A stretch of DNA of 12,245 nucleotides from Beijerinckiaceae bacterium. GTDB lineage: Bacteria > Pseudomonadota > Alphaproteobacteria > Rhizobiales > Beijerinckiaceae. The notes below the pieces were generated by a model that ran no database searches, was not told where the DNA came from, and saw nothing but the letters and a program-made list of their open reading frames with translations. Both the position numbers and the translations under genes were made by a program. Position 1 is the stretch's first letter, and each line of letters starts with the position of its first letter. The DNA is taken from contig DAICZI010000015.1 of the NCBI GenBank assembly GCA_027311205.1, positions 1-12,245 on the forward strand, written 5' to 3'. Below, piece after piece: positions 7,288 through 12,245 of the stretch.

Positions 7288-7391
7288 ATACCGGTACAAC
7301 CTGCATTTTGATGCTGGTTGGCGCGCTGGTGTTGGGCGGCCTTTGCCGTGCGTGGGCTGTTGACCCCCCTCCCGTTAGAGGTCCGCGTAAC

Positions 7392-8096
7392 ATGGCAATG
7401 GATAATTCTGACGTCGAAAGCTTTACTTCAGCAACCAGTGAAGCGGGCTTGACGGCCTCGCGCCGCAAACCTGTTGCGGCAAGCAAGGTCGTAGCCAAGC
7501 CCGCGACAACGCGCAACGGCTTCAAGATTGGCGAATTGATTGTCTATCCGGCGCATGGCGTCGGCGAGATCAAGGCCATTGAAGAGCAGATGGTTGCTGG
7601 CTTCAAGCTTGAGCTTTTTGTCATCTACTTCATCAAGGACAAGATGGTGCTGAAAGTTCCGACGCCCAAGGCGACGGCTGTCGGCATGCGCAAGCTTGCC
7701 GAACCTGCGGTGATGAAGAGGGCTATGGAGACCTTGGCTGGACGGGCGCGTATCAAGCGCACCATGTGGTCGCGCCGCGCGCAGGAATATGAATCAAAGA
7801 TCAACTCAGGCGATCTTGGGCAGGTCTGCGAAGTGGTGCGCGATCTTTACCGCTCCGAGTCGCAGCCTGAGCAATCCTATTCCGAGCGGCAGCTTTACGA
7901 GGCTGCGCTGGATCGTGTGGTGCGTGAAGTCGCCGCCGCCCATGACATCACCGAGACCGAAGCGACCCAACTGGTTGAAGCGCAACTGCAGAAAAGCCCG
8001 CGCCGCACCGGCAAGGGCACTGCTGAAGCCGGTGGCGACTCCTTGGCGGATGAAGTCGCCAGCGAAGTTGAAGGCGAAGTTGAAGAAGCGGCCTGA
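7392..8096 (+). CDS. carD: CarD/CdnL-type RNA polymerase-binding transcription regulator
   Basis: CarD/CdnL proteins bind the RNA polymerase beta subunit and stabilise open complexes, notably at rRNA and growth-related promoters. The 234 residues have three parts. Residues 1-42 are a flexible Ser/Thr/Lys-rich N-terminus. Residues 43-105 are the polymerase-interacting Tudor-like domain (NGFKIGELIVYPAHGVGEI, then IKDKMVLKVP). The helical DNA-contacting domain follows to about 200 and contains the conserved TMWSRRAQEYESKINSGD, with Trp126 at the position of the Trp that wedges into the promoter. A Gly/Glu-rich acidic tail closes the protein (residues 206-234). Caulobacter CdnL, as I recall, is about 170 long, so both ends are extended here. 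ATG 7392 is chosen for an AGAGG ribosome-binding site ending about 11 bases upstream; ATG 7398 is an alternative. The gene follows fdxA in the typical alphaproteobacterial order. Confidence 0.93.
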   Translation: MAMDNSDVESFTSATSEAGLTASRRKPVAASKVVAKPATTRNGFKIGELIVYPAHGVGEIKAIEEQMVAGFKLELFVIYFIKDKMVLKVPTPKATAVGMRKLAEPAVMKRAMETLAGRARIKRTMWSRRAQEYESKINSGDLGQVCEVVRDLYRSESQPEQSYSERQLYEAALDRVVREVAAAHDITETEATQLVEAQLQKSPRRTGKGTAEAGGDSLADEVASEVEGEVEEAA

Positions 8097-8146
8097 GTTG
8101 GCCGCGATCTGGACAAACTGAATCGTCATGGCGCGGAACCGAGCGA

Positions 8147-8182
8147 CGAGGCAACCCTTGGGATGCCTCGCTGCATGCGAGG
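8147..8182. terminator. Overlapping alternative hairpins between convergent carD and aldolase genes
   Basis: CGAGGCA (8147-8153) pairs perfectly with TGCCTCG (8164-8170), with an inner CCC/GGG pairing. The same central arm (CCTCGC, 8166-8171) can instead pair with GCGAGG (8177-8182) around a TGCAT loop, so the two stems exclude each other. The site lies 50-86 bases past the carD stop and 40-75 past the aldolase stop. A bidirectional terminator is the simplest reading, but neither strand has a following T-tract, so confidence is low. Confidence 0.4.
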
Positions 8183-8221
8183 TCGCGGCGAGACACGGCT
8201 GATGCGGCTGGTTTGAGTCCC

Positions 8222-8995
8222 TCAATCCCTGAAATTGGCGCCCATCCGGTCCAGTTTGCGCAGCAGGGCTGGCCAGACCAGCTTTTGCGCCAGCATCTCC
8301 ATCCCGCCTGACTGGGTCAAAGCAGCATTTTTGGCGATGACCAGCGGGTCGGTCGGGTGATCCATCGAATGATCGCCCAGCATCCTGGTGCGCACCTGCA
8401 TGGTGCAGGCCCGCTCAAGAAAATACATCCGCAAAAACGCCTGGCTGCAGGTGCGACCCACGGCCAGCGTGCCGTGATTATGCAGCAGCATCAGGTTCTT
8501 GTCCCCCAGATCCTGCTGCAGGCGCGGGCGCTCGTCGAGGTCGAGCGCAACGCCTTCGTAATCGTGGTAGGCCAGTTCCGGCAGCACGAGCTGTGCGGTC
8601 TGGTTCAGCGGCAACAGCCGCTCCTTTGATGTCGAAACAGCGGTGCCATCGGGTGTGTGCAGATGCATCACGCAGCCAGCGTCCTCGCGCACCTCATGCA
8701 CGGCCGAATGAATGGTGAAGCCCGCCGGATTGACCGGGAACGGCGAGGCGCCGACCGCCGTGCCATCCAGCCCGATTTTCACCAGGCTTGAAGCGGTGAT
8801 TTCATCAAACATCATGCCGTAGGGATTGATCAGGAAATGGTGCTCCGGCCCCGGCAGGCGCGCCGAAATATGGGTGAAAATCAGGTCATCCCAGCCATAA
8901 AGCGCCACCAGGCGGTAGCAGGCGGCAAGATCAACGCGGATAGCGCGCTCAGCCTCGCTCATGGCCGGGGTGGATGGTGCGGTATGGACATTCAT
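8222..8995 (-). CDS. Class II aldolase/adducin family protein
   Basis: This 257-residue cytoplasmic protein has the class II aldolase/adducin fold, whose enzymes use zinc to cleave or epimerise sugar phosphates. The zinc histidines are visible: His111 and His113 in VMHLHTPDG and His174 in LLHNHGTLAVG. Other family marks are YGWDDLIFTHISARLPG near residue 33 and the NPYGMMFDEITAS segment near 57. In L-fuculose-phosphate aldolase a Glu precedes the WRFH-like segment; here the aligned stretch reads NPAGFTIH (residues 89-96), so the catalytic Glu appears to be Gly. Catalysis may therefore differ, as in adducin-like members, and the substrate is unknown. The start is ATG 8995, because GGAG lies 7 bases upstream; a start ten codons further on (9025) lacks one. 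The start sits inside a tandem repeat. The gene diverges from the amidotransferase gene. Confidence 0.9.
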   Translation of the reverse strand: MNVHTAPSTPAMSEAERAIRVDLAACYRLVALYGWDDLIFTHISARLPGPEHHFLINPYGMMFDEITASSLVKIGLDGTAVGASPFPVNPAGFTIHSAVHEVREDAGCVMHLHTPDGTAVSTSKERLLPLNQTAQLVLPELAYHDYEGVALDLDERPRLQQDLGDKNLMLLHNHGTLAVGRTCSQAFLRMYFLERACTMQVRTRMLGDHSMDHPTDPLVIAKNAALTQSGGMEMLAQKLVWPALLRKLDRMGANFRD

Positions 8996-9039
8996 GATGC
9001 AACTCCATTCGTGATGCAGCTTCATTCATGATGCAGTGC
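8989..9039. repeat. 17-bp tandem repeat, three copies, spanning the aldolase gene start
   Basis: On the plus strand the copies are CATTCATGATGCAACTC (8989-9005), CATTCGTGATGCAGCTT (9006-9022) and CATTCATGATGCAGTGC (9023-9039). The first 13 bases differ at one position only (copy 2) and the tail varies. On the minus strand each unit reads GCATCAYGAATG. Copy 1 carries the chosen ATG, copy 2 supplies the GGAG ribosome-binding site, and copy 3 contains the upstream alternative ATG. Confidence 0.88.
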
Positions 9040-9191
9040 CCGTGGCGGGCGCCAGGCCCATGATCTTGCCCAAAAGTCAGGCTAATCCGCATCCAGTTGA
9101 GGAGTCAACCATCTTTGCATGTTAACCGCCTGTTCAGCATAAGCGCGCGACACTGCACCTGCTGCTGAATTGCTACACCGGATTTTTGCCC
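9040..9191. promoter_or_regulatory. Divergent intergenic region with a small palindrome
   Basis: This region lies between the aldolase gene (leftward) and the amidotransferase gene (rightward). It contains a perfect inverted repeat GTTGA-GGAG-TCAAC at 9096-9109, which could be an operator arm pair; a GTTAAC palindrome lies close by at 9121-9126. A leftward TTGACT (complement of 9104-9109) could serve as a -35, but its -10 at 17 bases is poor (TTAGCC). Nothing else stands out. Confidence 0.4.
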
Positions 9192-9980
9192 ATGTGCCGC
9201 TGGCTCGCTTATGTCGGAGAGCCGACGTTTCTTGACGATTTCGTATCGACCCCCGAGCATTCTTTGGTGGCGCAGGCGCTCCATTCTGAAGAAGCCGCCC
9301 ACGCGACCCAGGGCGATGGCTTCGGTCTGGGCTGGTATGGCGAGCGCGACGTTCCAGGGCTTTACCGCGAGGTTCGCCCGGCATGGTCCGATGACAACCT
9401 CCTCAACCTTTGCCAGCAGGTGCGCGCCCATCTGTTTTTCGCCCATGTGCGCGCCGCAACTGAGGGCGCGGTGGCGCGCGCCAACTGCCATCCTTTCGTC
9501 AATGGCCGCATCATGTTCATGCATAATGGCCAGATAGGTGGCTTCACCAAGGTGCGACGCCAGATCGAGGCGCTCATCAATGATGAGTTTTATGCGCACA
9601 GAGCGGGCGCAACCGACAGCGAAGCGCTGTTTCTGGCACTGTTGTCGCAGGGCCTGTTGCCAGATCCGGTCACCGCCATGGCGCGCCTGCTGGATACGGC
9701 GGCGCGGCTGATGCGGCTGGCAGGCCTTGATGAGCCGCTGCGCTTTACCTCCGCGCTCAGCGATGGCGAGACGCTTTATGCGTTCCGCTGGGCGTCCGAT
9801 GATCATGCGCCAAGTCTCTACTGGCGCGAGGCGGCAGGCGGCGTGTTGATCGCCTCCGAGCCTCTCGATCTTGCGCGCGAACATTGGCGCGAAGTGCCCA
9901 AGGGTTGCGTACTGATCGCCCGGCACGGCGCGCCCTGCCAGATCCGCTGCCTGAACGCGGTAATGCGCGCGGCGGCGTGA
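9192..9980 (+). CDS. Class II glutamine amidotransferase (EgtC/YafJ-like)
   Basis: This is a 262-residue N-terminal-nucleophile amidohydrolase of the glutamine amidotransferase type 2 class. The protein begins MCRWLAY, so removal of Met exposes the catalytic Cys2; this is why ATG 9192 is chosen over the upstream TTG at 9186. Family blocks follow in order: GDGFGLGWYG (41-50), FFAHVRAATEG (82-92), NCHPFVNGRIMFMHNGQIGGF (98-118) and TDSEALFLALL (141-151). The nearest named relatives are YafJ of E. coli, of unknown role, and EgtC of ergothioneine synthesis, a gamma-glutamyl hydrolase. No egtB or egtD gene is nearby, so ergothioneine is not supported. The region before the ATG has only a weak Shine-Dalgarno. 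Its stop lies 8 bases from the convergent oxidase stop. Confidence 0.9.
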   Translation: MCRWLAYVGEPTFLDDFVSTPEHSLVAQALHSEEAAHATQGDGFGLGWYGERDVPGLYREVRPAWSDDNLLNLCQQVRAHLFFAHVRAATEGAVARANCHPFVNGRIMFMHNGQIGGFTKVRRQIEALINDEFYAHRAGATDSEALFLALLSQGLLPDPVTAMARLLDTAARLMRLAGLDEPLRFTSALSDGETLYAFRWASDDHAPSLYWREAAGGVLIASEPLDLAREHWREVPKGCVLIARHGAPCQIRCLNAVMRAAA

Positions 9981-9988
9981 GCGACCCC

Positions 9989-11500
9989 TCAGGCGTTCAC
10001 ATCCACCAGACCCATCATGCCCATATCCTCGTGTTCGAGAATATGGCAGTGATACATGCGCAGGCCGGGCAGCATTTGCCGCACCAGCAGTTGCGCCGCC
10101 TGGCCACGCGGCACACTGATCACATCAAGCAGTGCCCGGCGCGGCGGCGGGGTCACGGCCCCGGTTTTCAGATCAACAAATGCGCGCACCTGAAACGAAT
10201 TGCCGTGGATATGGAACGGATGGTCCATGTCGGTCGGGTTCTGCACCTCCCACAATTCGACCTGGCCGACTTTCGAGATCAAATCCACGCGGTTCATGTC
10301 GAAGGTGCGCCCGTTGATGGTCATGTCCATGCCCATGCCGCCCCCGCTCATGCCGCCCATCATCCCGCCCATGCTCTCGCCAAGCACCAGCGTGCGCGTC
10401 ACAATGGGCGCGCCGGGCGGTTCGATGGCGCGCAGCGTCGAGGGCAGTGGCGGGATGGCCGCCGCCTTTGTATCGGCAACCTTGACGGTCAACAGATTCT
10501 GGCGGCTTTCGTCGGGGCGGGTTGGCCCCATCCAGCCGTGGTCATAGGCCAGCGTGTGCAGCACGTGCGTGCCGGGCGCGGCGAAATCCACCACGACATC
10601 GACCCGGCCGGCGGGTGGCAGAAACACTTCGCTTTGTCCGGGCACCGGTGCTTCCAGATAGCCGCCATCCGTGCCCAGCAGCGTGAACGGCGCCCCATCA
10701 AAGGACAGGCGCAGGAAGCGCGCATTGGTGGAATTGAGCAGCCGGAACCGCCGCCTGGCGCCCGCATCAACCGCCAGCACCGGATTTTTCAAACCATTGA
10801 TCAGCAGGTGATCGCCGACCCGGCCATTCATCCGGTCGATCATCGTGTCGTCGGGCATGGAGCCATCGGCATCAAGGCGCAGATCGGTGATTTGCAGCAC
10901 GGTGTCGCCATAGGCTGCGGGAACCGGATCCACTTTGGGCCTGATGATGAACGCCCCCGCCAGCCCGCGATAGACCTGCTCGGCGGTCTTCATGTGCGGA
11001 TGCGGATGATACCAGCATGCCGCGGCAAATCCGGCCGGCAGGGTAAAGCTGTAGGTGCGCCCGGTGCCATCGGCGACCGGTGACATCGCGGCACCATCCT
11101 GATCGGCGGGCACGGGAACGCCGTGCCAGTGGATTGTGCTGATGTCGCCGATTCGGTTGACAAACTGGATCGCGACCGCATCGCCTTCGGTGACCTCGAT
11201 CATCGGGCCGGGCGATTGGCCATTGTAGGCCAGCACTGGCGTCGTCAGGCCATTGATAAACCGCGCCGTGCCGGGTGCGGCGGTCAGCATCGCCGCGAAA
11301 GTGCCCGGCTTGCTTGATTGGTTGGCCAGTTTCGGGAGTTCACGGAACGGCTCGCCTTCCGGCAGTGGCACGATCTGACGTCTCGTGCCCATCATCCCTC
11401 GCATCGTGCCGCCGGACATGCCGCGCATGTTCATTTGCGCCTGCGCCCGCGACAAGGCCAGCGAAGCGGCTCCTGTCAGAAGAAAACTGCGACGATCCAT
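9989..11500 (-). CDS. Tat-exported multicopper oxidase (CueO/CopA-like), Met-rich
   Basis: This periplasmic three-cupredoxin-domain oxidase couples substrate oxidation to reduction of O2 to water; Met-rich members detoxify Cu(I). It is 503 residues long with a twin-arginine signal (DRRSFLL at 2-8, AQA cleavage region near 22). All four copper-binding motifs are present: HWHG (124-127), HPHPH (165-169), HPFHIHG (427-433) and HCHILEHEDM (484-493), the last giving the type 1 Cys485 and a Met axial ligand. Two Met/Gly-rich stretches occur, just after the signal (23-38) and in the loop before domain 3 (377-393), the latter at about the place of CueO's Met-rich insert. The start at 11500 is supported by AAAGG upstream (complement of 11508-11512). 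No copper ATPase or CueR-like gene lies in the window. Laccase-type substrates are also possible. Confidence 0.93.
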   Translation of the reverse strand: MDRRSFLLTGAASLALSRAQAQMNMRGMSGGTMRGMMGTRRQIVPLPEGEPFRELPKLANQSSKPGTFAAMLTAAPGTARFINGLTTPVLAYNGQSPGPMIEVTEGDAVAIQFVNRIGDISTIHWHGVPVPADQDGAAMSPVADGTGRTYSFTLPAGFAAACWYHPHPHMKTAEQVYRGLAGAFIIRPKVDPVPAAYGDTVLQITDLRLDADGSMPDDTMIDRMNGRVGDHLLINGLKNPVLAVDAGARRRFRLLNSTNARFLRLSFDGAPFTLLGTDGGYLEAPVPGQSEVFLPPAGRVDVVVDFAAPGTHVLHTLAYDHGWMGPTRPDESRQNLLTVKVADTKAAAIPPLPSTLRAIEPPGAPIVTRTLVLGESMGGMMGGMSGGGMGMDMTINGRTFDMNRVDLISKVGQVELWEVQNPTDMDHPFHIHGNSFQVRAFVDLKTGAVTPPPRRALLDVISVPRGQAAQLLVRQMLPGLRMYHCHILEHEDMGMMGLVDVNA

Positions 11501-11658
11501 GACTGTGGCCTTTCGCTGTGAAGCACACGGCAGCGCCGCGCCTGCGTTGTTGCATGCAGATGATATATGATAAAGCCTGCCTCATTACAGGATGCGTCAC
11601 TTCGTCTTGCCGGTCGGTGGCCATGGCGCAAGGCCGCAACAACCAGGGGAAAGCCGTT
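11501..11658. promoter_or_regulatory. Divergent intergenic region, multicopper oxidase / thiolase
   Basis: These 158 bases hold the promoters of both genes. An AT-rich patch, TGATATATGATAA at 11561-11573, is the likeliest -10 region, but no hexamer at a correct distance on either strand convinces me. A TGCATGCA palindrome (11551-11558) sits beside it. I do not see a clear CueR-type long dyad. AGGGGA at 11645-11650 is the thiolase ribosome-binding site. Confidence 0.4.
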
Positions 11659-12245
11659 ATGTCAGACACAGCCATGATCGTCGGTTGGGCGCATTCGCCC
11701 TTTGGCAAGCTTGAGGCTCCCGATGTCGAGACCCTGATGGCCAGCGTGGCCGGGACCGCACTCGAACACGCCGGGGTTGAGGCCAAGGATGTCGATGCCA
11801 TCCGGGTTGGCGTGTTCAACAGCGGCTTTTCCAAACAGGGTTTTGAGGGCGCGCTGGTCGCCCCCGGTCTGCCCTCTCTGGCCAGCGTCCCCTCGGTTCA
11901 TGTTGAAAACGCCTGCGCTACCGGATCGGCGGCCATTCATGCGGCGCTGGATTTCATTGCCGCTGGGCAGGGGCGAATCGCGCTGGTGGTCGGCGCAGAA
12001 AAAATGACAGCGACCCCAACCGCCGAAGTCGGCGACATTCTCCTGGCCGCCTCCTACCGGCGCGAGGAGGCCGCGATCGATGCCGGATTTGCCGGGATAT
12101 TTGGCCGCATCACCCAACATTATTTCCAGCTTTATGGCGACCACAGCGCCGAACTCGCCATGATTTCTGCCAAAAACCACGCCAACGGCGTGCAAAACCC
12201 GCTGGCGCAGATGCGACGCGATTTCGGCTTTGCCTTTTGCAACAC
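11659..12245 (+). CDS. Thiolase / acetyl-CoA acetyltransferase-like protein, 3' part beyond window
   Basis: The N-terminal 195 residues of a thiolase-fold enzyme are present; the family is about 390 long, so about half is seen. The nucleophilic cysteine is Cys86 in VENACATGSAAIHAA. IVGWAHSPFGKLEAPDVETLM at the start and VVGAEKMT near residue 115 are thiolase-like, and KNHANGVQNPLAQMRRD near residue 172 is typical of the SCP-x-like acetyl-CoA acetyltransferase branch. The His and second Cys of the active site lie beyond the window. The start ATG 11659 has AGGGGA 8 bases upstream. Such genes often have a DUF35/OB-fold partner downstream, which cannot be checked here. Whether it condenses or cleaves acyl-CoA is not decidable. 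A link to the acetoacetate decarboxylase gene, 9 kb away, is only a thought. Confidence 0.9.
   Translation, partial: MSDTAMIVGWAHSPFGKLEAPDVETLMASVAGTALEHAGVEAKDVDAIRVGVFNSGFSKQGFEGALVAPGLPSLASVPSVHVENACATGSAAIHAALDFIAAGQGRIALVVGAEKMTATPTAEVGDILLAASYRREEAAIDAGFAGIFGRITQHYFQLYGDHSAELAMISAKNHANGVQNPLAQMRRDFGFAFCN

Noticed and set aside
7308..7391. In-frame hydrophobic extension of CarD beginning MMLVGALVLGG
   Set aside because: CarD is a cytoplasmic polymerase partner, and the ATG at 7392 has a good AGAGG site; the extension is more likely leader sequence. A conserved peptide in relatives would change this.
9192..9980. Ergothioneine biosynthesis assignment (egtC) for the amidotransferase
   Set aside because: No egtA, egtB or egtD gene is in the window, and YafJ-like proteins share the same motifs.
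9884..11083. Plus-strand open frame of 399 codons rich in His, Gln and Arg
   Set aside because: It lies wholly antisense to the multicopper oxidase and amidotransferase genes, has no recognisable domain, and is explained by GC-rich codon use in the real genes.
2247..12245. Acetoacetate decarboxylase and thiolase as parts of one acetone or ketone pathway
   Set aside because: They are 9 kb apart with eight unrelated genes and several strand changes between, and no CoA-transferase or hydroxybutyrate dehydrogenase gene is present; co-location alone does not support a pathway.

Overview
The window looks like a chromosomal segment of an alphaproteobacterium. It is moderately GC-rich, densely packed and switches strand often. 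It carries the fdxA-carD pair that is typical of Alphaproteobacteria, together with other families common there: a NodT-type efflux lipoprotein, an OpgG/OpgD glucan protein with a Tat signal, a CelD/BioF2-type acetyltransferase and an EgtC/YafJ-type amidotransferase. Genus and species cannot be fixed from the sequence. I see no transposase, integrase, phage gene, CRISPR array, tRNA or rRNA, and no stretch over 300 bases without a gene.

Layout. Positions 1-2110 (minus strand) hold the start of a tripartite RND efflux operon: an outer-membrane lipoprotein gene, then the membrane fusion protein, which runs off the window; the pump would lie beyond it. Position 2247-3002 (plus) is an acetoacetate decarboxylase gene that ends exactly against a convergent GNAT acetyltransferase gene (3003-3506, minus). 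The GNAT start overlaps the stop of a periplasmic glucan biosynthesis gene (3506-4918, minus). The Tat signal peptide of that glucan gene lies just upstream, but in a different frame. Divergent from it is a CelD-like acetyltransferase gene (5283-6620, plus), followed by fdxA (6790-7128) and carD (7392-8096). A class II aldolase/adducin gene (8222-8995, minus) converges on carD and diverges from a class II glutamine amidotransferase gene (9192-9980, plus). That gene converges, with an 8-base gap, on a Tat-exported methionine-rich multicopper oxidase gene (9989-11500, minus). A thiolase gene (11659 to the end, plus) is cut by the window edge.

How the genes relate. Most are single housekeeping or metabolic units rather than one pathway. 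Functional links supported by order are the efflux adaptor with its outer-membrane partner, the glucan gene with the GNAT gene (TGATG overlap), and fdxA with carD. Efflux, glucan synthesis and copper oxidation all concern the cell envelope, but nothing shows that they are co-regulated.

I found no convincing undescribed multi-gene system. The points most worth a second look are: (1) the frame break between the Tat signal and mature part of the glucan protein; (2) a three-copy 17-bp tandem repeat that supplies the start codon and ribosome-binding site of the aldolase gene; (3) a perfect 12-bp direct repeat with 19-bp spacing between the glucan and CelD genes; (4) a structured leader ahead of carD; (5) two mutually exclusive hairpins after carD; and (6) an aldolase-fold protein that keeps the zinc histidines but appears to lack the catalytic glutamate.
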